A DNA stretch of 64,000 nt from positions 6,224,047-6,288,046 of the forward strand of contig CM026570.1 in NCBI GenBank assembly GCA_015143295.1, read 5' to 3'. The translations under genes and the position numbers were made by a program. Positions 23,971 to 33,626 of the stretch are shown in pieces. This stretch comes from Tetracentron sinense (Eukaryota; Streptophyta; Magnoliopsida; Trochodendrales; Trochodendraceae). The stretch's first letter is position 1. Every line of letters starts with the position of its first letter. The notes beneath the pieces are model-generated. The model saw only the letters and a list, made by a program, of their open reading frames with translations, did no database searches and had not been told where the DNA came from.

Positions 23971-25034
23971 TTTTATTTCTTTTTCGAAAAATTTAACTTC
24001 TGATTTCCTTCGGATTGAGCTGACATCCGTCGTTCATTCTATTCAAAAAATCCCCAGTTCTAGAACCGTACACGTGAAATTTTCATCTCCCTTCTGTGCA
24101 TAATGATAATAATCCATGGATGCAAAAAAAATTGAAATATTCTCTTTTGATAAGAAATCTCTAGCCAACCTTCCTGCAAATGATCTTTTCTTAGCACTTA
24201 TGGCCCTTTTTACTTTAATTTCATCCCGGAAAACAAACTTGAATGCAATCTCTCTCTTTTTTAGGCAGCTATATAGTTAATGCTGCAAGAAGATACTACC
24301 GATCTCGGACTTGATCATTAAAGCCCATAGTGGATTGGAACTGGGCCTCCATATACTTGATCAGGAGTCCTATGAGTAGCTACAAAAGCTAAGCCGCTGA
24401 GCCAGTTGGTGACGTGAAGAAAAGTAAAGACAAAACAAAAGCATTGGACGGTAGGGGATGTGTGTATACGTTAGCAAAAGAGCGTAGGAGTTTGCACGTG
24501 AGAGGAGAGACCCCACTAGCCGTTACGTTCAAACGATCTCCACTCGTCCATTGCTCCATGCCACGTCCTAAGTGGCTGGCTACCTTTTGCTTTTAATAGC
24601 TTTCTTCTTTTCTTAAAAATAAATCAAGGGCATTTTGGTCAATAGAGATGGTTCTGGTTTCCGTCTCTCTCCCCCATCAATATACAGGCCGGTCCGGGTC
24701 AAGCATCATGGCACGTGATTGGGACAAAGCCGCCGGCTCGAGTCCGACCCGTCCTTGTTGTAGGTAACTAAGCAGCCCAACTTACCTGACATGTTTGTTC
24801 TGGTTGAGGGTTGATAGGTACCTTAACCTGGCCACTCAAAGATCCGGTTCTAGCTGGGCATTGCTAGCAAACCGGAAAAGACCCCGACCGGACTCATCGC
24901 TTATACTGACCGCTACTGTTGAAAAATGTCGTCGCAATCATACCACGACCACTCCATATCGAATGAAACACAGAAGAAGAGATCATGTGGGTTTGCTATA
25001 ACACAAATTTAGCGCATTGCATGTGCAAATAATT
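23971..25034. other. Unassigned DNA upstream of SWEET copy 1
   Basis: Beyond the duplicated block. No family match or repeat ends were found. Reading frames near 24.4-25.0 kb have low-complexity, non-conserved products and are not called as genes. Confidence 0.5.
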
Positions 25035-25615
25035 AAGAGGATAAAGCTTCTAAGACTGTCTTAGAGCCGAGATCATTGAGACCGTGCTCTAAAAGCACGA
25101 GATTTCAGATGGGGCCCATCATGTGAAATGTGTTGCAAAGTTGCCATGAATTTTACCCAGATTCTTGATGACCAGTTGACGACTTGAATGACCTGAAGCC
25201 CTGGCTGAATTTTTTGACCCGTTTTGTCTCCTTTATTGTAATCCGAAATATATAAGGGATTTTAAGGTTTATTTTGAAGTTGGAGAAAAGAGTGCCGTAA
25301 ACGGGGTGTAAAGGGGAATAGGGTCTCTAAAGGGGAATAGGGTCTCTGAGTGATTGTTTTCTAGAAATCTTATTTTTGATATAGTGGAATTGATCATAGT
25401 TGCCCGTGGACGTAACCATCTTGCCAAACCACGTAAATCGTGTCTTCTCTTGTGATTTTGTTATCTATTTTTCACTATGTTTGATTTGTTGTTTCAAATT
25501 GTTTTATTGACTTTACACGTTTTCGCACAACAAAATAAACCCCACCTAAAATCCTGTGCTATTAGAGCACTGTCTCGGTGGTCTCAACCCTAAGACAATC
25601 TCAGCAGCAAAGTCC
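25035..25615. mobile_element. MULE-type non-autonomous element
   Basis: The ends GGATAAAGCTTCTAAGAC (left) and the complement of CTCAGCAGCAAAGTCC (right) are long, imperfect inverted repeats. They extend through GAGACCGTGCTCTAAAAGCA on the left and its counterpart on the right. They match the termini of the 170-bp element at 47.98 kb. Flanks CAAATAATT and CAAATAATA are a 9-bp duplication with one mismatch, the size used by Mutator-like elements. The interior (about 400 bp) carries GTGGACGTAACC-type LTR-like sequence and a duplicated AAAGGGGAATAGGGTCTCT. Confidence 0.6.
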
Positions 25616-26284
25616 CAAATAATATACTTGGCATTTCACCACAGTACTCACATCAACAAAGCAGAATGCCCGTGCCAATATCGTCAATCTTTAATAACTT
25701 TTTTAAACGACAAAGTCAAATCATTTTGGATGTTAATTCTTAAAAAAAAATTGTCTAACTTTATCTGTTAGGAGACGATTAAGAATTGACGTGATTAGTA
25801 GTTGATTAAATGAATGAATAGATATTTCAAAGCGCCAATATTTACAATCATTAGCATCCTCATATCAAAGCAAGCAAGTAGTTGGACAATAGATTACCAC
25901 GTCGATATTTCCATATCTAACTGCCGAAAGGATATTTTTTTGACTTACCACCGGCTATGTTATAATCGGCAATTAGAATTAATGAACTGTACTATGGAAG
26001 ATCCGGCGGAGTCGTAAGTAAATGGAGAACCACACTGGCATTCGATGTCGCGGCATTCACTAGATTACTGGCTATGAAGATAGTGAAATTAATAAAAATC
26101 ATTACCAACTTGTTTTTGACTTTGCCTTGATTGGGTTTGTTTTGGAGTTCTCTTGGATTTAGTTCAATTATTAGTTATTAGGAGACTCTAGCCTAGCTAC
26201 CCCTCTATAACGTGTATTTCCTTTTCCTTTGGTGGGCGATTTAGTGGTTTATAGCCTATCAAAAGGAAAAAAAACAAGGGATTA

Positions 26285-26412
26285 ATTTTCATGCAGAGCT
26301 CTGCATGTGCGGAGCTCCATTTTTAAACTGCGAGGGGCAAAATGCGTAATTATAAATAATTACACATTTTGCACATGGGCAGTGTAAAAAGGGAGCTCCA
26401 CATGATATTTAA
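26285..26412. mobile_element. Small foldback element with GAGCTC arms
   Basis: A roughly 125-bp palindrome. AGAGCTCTGCATGTGCGGAG and TTTTTAAACTGC on the left mirror GCAGTGTAAAAAGGGAGCTC on the right, around a GCAAAATGCGTAATTA centre. Similar GAGCTC arms occur at 37.78 and 38.81 kb. Confidence 0.55.
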
Positions 26413-26482
26413 ACTGAAAAAACAAACAAAAACTTAGTGGTTAGGGGGTTCACGACTAGCAATTGAGTGGTGAGGATGGGTT

Positions 26483-27080
26483 CAGAGGCGGAGCTAGGAA
26501 TTTTTCGGGGGGGGCATAATACATGTATAAAAAAAATTTGATTTGAGGGTATGGAATTTGGGGGTTCGGGGGACTAACCCTCGAGAAAATTTTTTTTGGG
26601 ATAATTTTTTTATTTTGAGAATTTTTTTTCTCAGTATTGCCTTTGAGGTCGCCACGTGTTCCTATTAATATCCCTTAATCGTGGTTACGATTCACCCACC
26701 TATCCTTGGTTTTAAAAAAAATATCAAATTTCTTTTCGAACCCTAGTTTAAAATTCACTAACTCCTAAGGTTAAAATTATTTAAATATTTTTTTCTAAAA
26801 AGCAAGGATAAGTAGGTGAACCTTGAGATTGGGTGAATTTTAACCATAGTTAAGGGGTGTCAATAGGGACATGTGGCAACCTCAAGGGCATAAGGGGACT
26901 CAATTGGGGGGCCCACTATATATATGACAAAAAAAAATTGCGGGGGCCACTATATTATATAGGACAAAAAAAATTAGGGAGGCCAAGTATAATAAACAAA
27001 AAAAAATTAATGAGGGGCCCACTATTCATACTACTTCCATATGGATTTACAAAAAATTTGGGCCCCTGGCTCCGCCCCTG
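26483..27080. mobile_element. hAT-type element with perfect 8-bp duplication
   Basis: It begins CAGAGGCGGAGCTAGGAATT and ends CCCCTGGCTCCGCCCCTG. The duplication GATGGGTT is exact at 26475-26482 and 27081-27088. A foldback MITE (26638-26892) is nested inside. A related end (CCTTGGCTTCGCCCCTG) lies at about 11.34 kb. No coding capacity. Confidence 0.8.
26638..26892. mobile_element. Foldback MITE, copy 5, nested in the hAT element
   Basis: Arms TGCCTTTGAGGTCGCCACGT and ACATGTGGCAACCTCAAGGG are complementary, with the family's TTAATCGTGGTTACGATTCA and GTGAATTTTAACCATAGTTAA blocks inside. Confidence 0.7.
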
Positions 27081-27088
27081 GATGGGTT

Positions 27089-28551
27089 TTAATGATCAGG
27101 TCGTGGAACCTTAACAGCTTGCATGGCAGGCTGGATTCCTCTAAAGAACTTCTATGCTTATTATGGGAGGAGAAGCTTTTATTGTTCTGTTCTTTGTTGT
27201 GGAATGCAAGTTTGCAACATACCGCTGGTTTTAAGACCCACTCTCTACTTTATTTCTGTTAGAACTTACGTGCAAACTTGATAATAATAATTATTATGGC
27301 TATTATTGTTATTTCTTCGCGAAATCGAAACAGTAGAGAAAGGTTTGCTCAAAATACCCACAAGGCCACAAACAAAAAGCCCGCATCGATTGCTAGAATC
27401 GAGTAAGCTACAGAATTTAAAATTCTGGTGAGTGTTGTTTCTTTCTTGGTTCAATTTTTTTTTTTTTTTTTTAAACGAGGGTATCCAGGCCTCTTAGAGC
27501 ACCCGACTTAGTCCCTCGGATGGTAATATGATCATTTGAGACGGTTTATTACCATAGCTAGAAGTGAGGTTTCTTGTAGTATGTAGTCACTCATGTGATG
27601 AATCGCATAAGTCACGCGCATATATAGTTTATTTTACCTTAGGTTCATTATTTTTTCTAACTAATGTAGTACTCTAGATCAAGTTTTAAGTTTGCATGCT
27701 CTATGGAATTATGATTCAAAGTTTCAGTTTAATTTCCAGTGAGTCACCCCACGTATGTTGGTAATGTTCTAATTTGTTATTTATTGGTTTCTCTAAAGTG
27801 AATTGAACGTACGAGAGAGTGAGAGAAAGAGGACTAGTGCTAGCGACAATCACATTTTTAGTTAATGAATCCATGGTTGCTTTGGAAGTTGGGGCGTCGC
27901 ATGGGTCTAATTGGGTTGGGTTACTTACCGACTCCGTGCGAAACTGCAATAATCAGATTGAAATATGCCAAGCCCAAAATCTCGTGAATAATGTGGATGC
28001 AAAATGATAGGAAGTGTGAACCTACCTTGACTGAATTTTTTGAGGGGTATTTTGATATTTTTGACTTTTGTTATATAGCCATAATACTATTAAGAATAGG
28101 GGTGGCCGGCTACTGTCATTTTAGATCGCAACTCTGTAATTTTCTTTTGCTTAAAATCATAGTGAAATCTCAGCGATTCCGTGGACGTATCTCAACTTGA
28201 GGGAACCACGTAAGTCTGTATTTTTTGTGTGTACTGTTTGTTCTTGTTATTTTTCTGTTTATATTTCGTGTCTCACAGATCCTGTTTAGGATTCATTCCC
28301 TAACACAAAAAACAAAAATAAATTCAAGAATAAGGCTTTACATGGTTCACCCAATCTGGGCTACGTCCACGGAGATTCACGTAGACTCACTATTGATGGA
28401 ACAATAGAATAAATTTGTTACCCCTTCTAATTTCAAATCTTTTATCTTCATGGATAAGATAGGTTTGGGTAATCTCAGAGAAGTCCGTAATTAAGTATGG
28501 TGCTTTGTTTTCTTTCTTGTTTTTGTTAGGTTTTGTCTGTAGGGGTAAGGT
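27089..28551. other. LTR-derived fragments and unassigned DNA
   Basis: At 28.04-28.21 kb a segment with TGAATTTTTTGAGGGGTATT and CCGTGGACGTATCTCAACTT resembles the R-U5 part of plant LTRs. At 28.32-28.40 kb a similar block lies inverted (GGGCTACGTCCACGGAG). They look like broken LTR pieces of an older element. No intact gene was seen, and the family is uncertain. Confidence 0.4.
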
Positions 28552-28800
28552 TTTATTGTTAGGGTTTTTCTTATTAAATAAAAAACCCATGTGGTCTGGC
28601 GCAATCCTTAGTTTTCAAAACTCGGATTGTATTGCTGTCAATAGAGAATGTTAAGGATAATGGGTCCCACTAAAGAGATGTGATCAAACAGGGACTCTTT
28701 AAGTGTTATTAAAGCTAACAACATGGTCAGGGTTGGCGACCGTTAGATCTTTGGTGTGATCCCTCTTAGCCATTGGATCTTATGATGGGTAGGGTTCCAA

Positions 28801-28811
28801 GGGTATATAAA
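28801..28811 (+). promoter_or_regulatory. LTR TATA box of the young element
   Basis: GGGTATATAAA within the left LTR, repeated at the same place in the right LTR (about 33334). The likely core promoter for the element transcript. Confidence 0.5.
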
Positions 28812-29389
28812 GCAAAGAGGGGGTCCCTCTTTTCTCTTACGTCAATTGGAAGCCCCATTGAATCAGACCTAAGGAGAAAAGAGAAGACTCTCTCATCCCT
28901 CTCAAGCGCCGAGAAACACAGTGTCACCGTGAAGGGAATAGGGAAATTCCAGCGAAAGGTATGAGATCATCTCTTTTAATCTGTGTCCCCTTTTGATTAT
29001 GAATTCTAGAAAAATTTATCGCATGGTCTAGATCCAGGATTTGAATAATCTTGTTTTGTTTTAACATTATTATTCTTGAATTCCAACAATTGGTATCAGA
29101 GCCCACGGTTGACCTTGTGATTAATTTTTCTCAATAATCAAAATCTGATTTTAATTTATTTTCGGAAATTGTTATTGATCTACATGATTGATAATTAAGA
29201 TAAAATCAAATAAATAGATTGGATTAATTTTCGGGTTTGAAAATTATTATTTTTAATGATTAAAGTGATTCGGATGTAAGGAAATCAACAAATAAAATTG
29301 ATTAATTGGTTATGGATTTGATAATCGATTTTATTGTTTTAGAAATAATTTTTGAGTTGAATAATTATTTTTTAAGATCCAAGTGAATC

Positions 29390-30110
29390 GGATTAAAAAA
29401 AAAAAAAAAAAAAAAAAAGGGTTTTTCAGCGTTTTCGGTTGGACGGCGATTCCGCCGCCGTCCGTCGCCGGAGAGGATCAACGGCGGTGAGGTTTTGCTC
29501 GCCGGAGGGTGGCCGTCGGTTTGGCACCGGCGGCAGCCGGAGAGGTGGCCGGTAGAGCCCTTACCAAAGGGTTAACAGTATACGGCGTTAGGGTTTTAAA
29601 AAATAAAATTAAAATAAAATTTTAAACTGTGCGGGTTAGGAAGATGAGCCACGAGGGTCAACCCGACCCTCTGACCCGAGACCATTAGTTCAAACCCGAA
29701 CCTGTTAAGCCGATCCAATACCGAACCCGATCCGTTGATATAAACCGAACCCGTATGGGTTTTACCGACCCGGATAGTATATACCCGACCCGAATGAGTC
29801 ATGCACCGGTTCATACGGACCGGATCGGTCGGGCCGGAATATATGTCGAACCGGATCAGGACTGAACCGGGCCGAGCCGGGTCTTAGACCGGACCGCGTA
29901 AGAGGACTCGACCCCGCGCGCGTGACATGCAATCCGCGCGTGGAGGGCAGTACCCGCGCGCGTGATTAATGTCGTGCGCGTGTAGCGCCTAATATGCGCG
30001 TGACACGCACTACCCGCGCGTGATCCGCGCGTGTCACTGACCGAACGTGTCCCCTGCGCGTGACACGTCCCCAGGACACGTCCAGGACGAGTGTCCGACC
30101 TATTCTGAGG
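29390..30110 (+). repeat. GC-rich leader with poly-A run and CGCGCGTG clusters
   Basis: A run of about 24 A is followed by CGGCGG/CGCCGG-rich sequence. A stretch near 29.63-29.88 kb is full of GACCCGA/GAACCCG variants, and at 29.9-30.06 kb there are repeated CGCGCGTGA/CGCGTGACACG motifs. This is a strong base-composition island inside the young element and unlike its surroundings. Confidence 0.8.
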
Positions 30111-30343
30111 TTTTTGGGTGTTCTGATTCCGTTTTTGGGGTCCATTTTGACTTCTGAGCACTGTAAATAGCTTTTTTAGTGCATGAATATTATTTTCCTA
30201 TGGTTTTGACATTAAATAAAGGAAAAACTTGATGCTTTTACCTAAAATTAATATCAGGAATTAAAGTTAGATCATCCTATGGGGTTTAGGTTTGATCTGT
30301 AAGGCGTTCGTTCGAATGGTCATAACCAAAGTAGGTTAGATTG

Positions 30344-30651
30344 TCTTGCCCAAAGGTGACCGTCCTATGGAAGTTATGGTTATTCGAATTTAGGGATTTC
30401 AATCTCTTTAAGATCGCGAGTTTGCACTCACCTACATTGAATAACTAGTCTTGCCCAAAGGTGTCTAGGGACTTCTTGTAGACTGAGTGGGGCAGAATGA
30501 TTTGTGCGTGGCGGTGAGAGAAGGATAACCCTCTTGCCCAAAGGTGTGGAAGTGTCCTAATCAATCCAATACGTGATAGATCAGTTCTGTGCGCGATTAT
30601 TGTCGCCAATTGGGGGGTGAATTGCATGTCGAAATCTCTTGCCCAAAGGTG
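30344..30651 (+). repeat. Four identical 15-mers in the leader of the young element
   Basis: TCTTGCCCAAAGGTG occurs exactly at 30344-30358, 30449-30463, 30532-30546 and 30637-30651, with spacings of 105, 83 and 105 bp. The sequence between copies is not repeated. The block lies between the primer site and gag. Confidence 0.95.
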
Positions 30652-30847
30652 TGATTAGATGATGCGCCCACCTGTCCCGTAAAGTGGAAGTAAGCAATTT
30701 TAAAGTAAACCACTTTAGCTATCCGGCTTAACCCCAAGACCGGATTAGAATCATAAAGCTTAAATAAAGTCATGCAAGGACAAGTATAAAGAAAATTATT
30801 ATAATTTGTGCAATAATTTGTTAGACATACCATAACATAGTAAAACA

Positions 30848-31768
30848 TTGACATTTTCAGATATGGATGGGTCTGTTGTTCAGAAACATTTGACTGGGAT
30901 TGAACCTCTGAATGGTTCAAACTATAGTTCTTGGAAGATGCAGCTAGATATAGTTCTTGGTTGCCTTGATTACGACTTTGTCCTACTGGAGGAAAAGCCG
31001 GTTACTCCCACTGCTGAGTCTTCAGATTCAGATAAGTTTTTGTATTCGAAATGGAAGAAGGCTAATAGGATGGCCATGATGATCATTAGGGCTTCTGTTC
31101 AAGAAGCCATCAGAGGTGGTATTCCTGCTGCTGATACAGCCAAGGTTCTTCTTGAGACTATCAAGAAACAATTTATGGGATCTGTTAGGTCTCGTCAGTA
31201 CAGTTGTTTGACTCAACTGATTTCATTGAAGTATGATGGTGCTGGAAATGTTCGGGAGCACATCTTGAAGATATCTAAGTTAATTATCTCTCTTAGAGAG
31301 CTTGGGTTGACAATTGAGGATGACCTCATGGTGCATTTGGCTGTAGCCTCACTTCCAGAATCATTTGATGCTTTTAAGGTTAATTACAGTGCACAGGATA
31401 GGAAGTGGGATCTACATGAACTGATAGCTGTGTGTGTTAGTGAGGAAGAGCGCATGAAGTGTGGGAAAGCTGAGTATGCGAACTTGGCTGTGAATTCTGG
31501 TAGTAAGAAGAATTTTAAGAATAAAGGGTTCAAGAAATCTAATTCACAGAATTTCTGGCAAGGACAAAATTCAGGACAGAGTTCAGGTCATAATTTAGGA
31601 CAGAGTTCGGGACATCAATTTCAGGGAAATGATAATACTGAAGAACTAGAGGAGATTGAGTGTTTCTTCTGCAAAGGGAAAGGTCACATGAAAAGAAACT
31701 GTTTCAAATATAAGGATTGGTGCAGGAAGAACAAAGGAGTTCATTCATCGGCGAAGCGCCAAGGCTGA
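30848..31768 (+). CDS. Copia-type Gag protein of the young LTR element (306 aa)
   Basis: An uninterrupted frame. The N-terminal part has the copia Gag landmarks LNGSNYSSWKMQLDIVLG and, later, the region around QFMGSVRSRQYSCLTQL. A Gln/Gly/Ser-rich linker (QGQNSGQSSGHN) leads to one CCHC zinc knuckle near the C-terminus (CFFCKGKGHMKRNC), the nucleic-acid-binding motif of Gag. It would form the particle shell that packages element RNA. The true start may be the Met at 30863 (MDGSVVQKH), five codons in. No polymerase frame follows. The frame looks whole. Confidence 0.9.
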   Translation: MTFSDMDGSVVQKHLTGIEPLNGSNYSSWKMQLDIVLGCLDYDFVLLEEKPVTPTAESSDSDKFLYSKWKKANRMAMMIIRASVQEAIRGGIPAADTAKVLLETIKKQFMGSVRSRQYSCLTQLISLKYDGAGNVREHILKISKLIISLRELGLTIEDDLMVHLAVASLPESFDAFKVNYSAQDRKWDLHELIAVCVSEEERMKCGKAEYANLAVNSGSKKNFKNKGFKKSNSQNFWQGQNSGQSSGHNLGQSSGHQFQGNDNTEELEEIECFFCKGKGHMKRNCFKYKDWCRKNKGVHSSAKRQG

Positions 31769-33626
31769 TGAGCTGCTGATTTTTGAAGAACTCTACACCA
31801 ATAGTATTAGAGGCTGTTGGAACTTGCTGATTAGTATTAGACCTTGTTTCTGGTTTTTACTATTAGATGTTATTTTCATTGTGCCGTTGTTTAGGCGAGA
31901 TATTATTGGATTGGATACAGTTTAATTTTATCATTGAGGGGAGTACACTCTCCATCAGACATATTTTTCAGACAGTTGGTAGTAATATATTAGTGGATGA
32001 TCTTTATTAGCTGACTTTAGACTTATATTTTATATCATTCTTGTTGTATGTTTGTTAATATCAGACATATGTTAAGGTCAGTGGGAGCAGGTTTTTAAGT
32101 TATATTTTGGATATCAAGATTACCAGAGATCATATTTCTAGACGTTTGGAGTTATCTCATAGGATTTCAGTTTAGTTTACAAGAGATATATCGAACTAGA
32201 AATTTAAAAGTTATTCAGACTCTAATTTTGCTTGATTTTAAGATAGTTTGAAATCTTCATCAGATTATGTGTTGTTGAATATTTGAATTATAAACATGTT
32301 AAGTAAAGAACTCTCCATCAGAAATTTTAAAGGACCTGTCATTATTATGGAACCTTTTAGAATCGTTTGATTCTTTTATTTAGTGGGAGTATTGTTTATT
32401 GTTTTATATTCCAGACATTTATATGATATACATGTCATTGTTTTACACTCTCAGATATTGATATGTTATGGTTATGCAAATTAAATAATTGATGCATCAT
32501 TTGATTATAGTCATGTAATTGAACTGCACGTGCAAAAGGTAAAGACATCAAGTGATGGACTTCACATGACGGATGTCATTGATGTCAGGTTTGCCCGAGA
32601 GCCTCGCACAAAGCTCTCAAGTTGCTTGGGCTGAACATGGTTGGGCACCATGTTTGAGGCCTTCATTCTGGATACAAGGTGATGGACTTCACATGGCGGT
32701 TGCCGTAAAGTATCGGAATGACATGCATATGCTTAAATGCATGTAGCGTGGACAATTTTTGGACGTATACATTTTGATCACATAAGGTTGTGTATAGTCC
32801 ATATCACACCATACCTTGCCACCATAAAGAACCGCTCTGAAACATTAGTATTACTAGCTGTTTGACCATGGAGTGGCTTGTATCATAGTAAATGAACACT
32901 AGTAGATGCTAAATGCTTCCATGATCACCGTTAGTGGTGCTTTTGAATCAAAGTGACAGTTAAAGAACACTTAATTCTCGACAGCAATGTTTTTCAAAAT
33001 TAAAAGAGTGGCCACTCACGTTTTTAAGGTTGTTCAATCCAAAAAGTCATTTTATTTTATTTAAGGATTGCTTGGACCAAGTGGGAGATTGTTAGGGTTT
33101 TTCTTATTAAATAAAAAACCCATGTGGTCTGGCGCAATCCTTAGTTTTCAAAACTCGGATTGTATTGCTGTCAATAGAGAATGTTAAGGATAATGGGTCC
33201 CACTAAAGAGATGTGATCAAACAGGGACTCTTTAAGTGTTATTAAAGCTAACAACATGGTCAGGGTTGGCGACCGTTAGATCTTTGGTGTGATCCCTCTT
33301 AGCCATTGGATCTTATGATGGGTAGGGTTCCAAGGGTATATAAAGCAAAGAGGGGGTCCCTCTTTTCTCTTACGTCAATTGGAAGCCCCATTGAATCAGA
33401 CCTAAGGAGAAAAGAGAAGACTCTCTCATCCCTCTCAAGCGCCGAGAAACACAGTGTCACCGTGAAGGGAATAGGGAAATTCCAGCGAAAGGTATGAGAT
33501 CATCTCTTTTAATCTGTGTCCCCTTTTGATTATGAATTCTAGAAAAATTTATCGCATGGTCTAGATCCAGGATTTGAATAATCTTGTTTTGTTTTAACAT
33601 TATTATTCTTGAATTCCAACATTTAT

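Larger units (their letters stand above)
28557..33621 (+). mobile_element. Young copia-type LTR element with gag and no pol (TR-GAG-like), 5065 bp
   Basis: The LTRs at 28557-29088 and 33090-33621 (532 bp each, TG...CA) look identical by eye, so the insertion is very recent. A perfect 5-bp duplication, TTTAT, flanks it (28552-28556, 33622-33626). Directly after the left LTR comes a primer site for initiator Met-tRNA (TGGTATCAGAGCC, 29091). A purine-rich tract (AAGTGGGAGA) precedes the right LTR. The only protein gene is gag; the 1.3 kb after it has no protease, integrase or reverse transcriptase. It therefore looks whole but non-autonomous, needing enzymes from another copia element. Confidence 0.92.

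Noticed and set aside
24414-25001. Two plus-strand frames upstream of SWEET copy 1
   Set aside because: No conserved motifs and no counterpart beside copy 2; likely chance.
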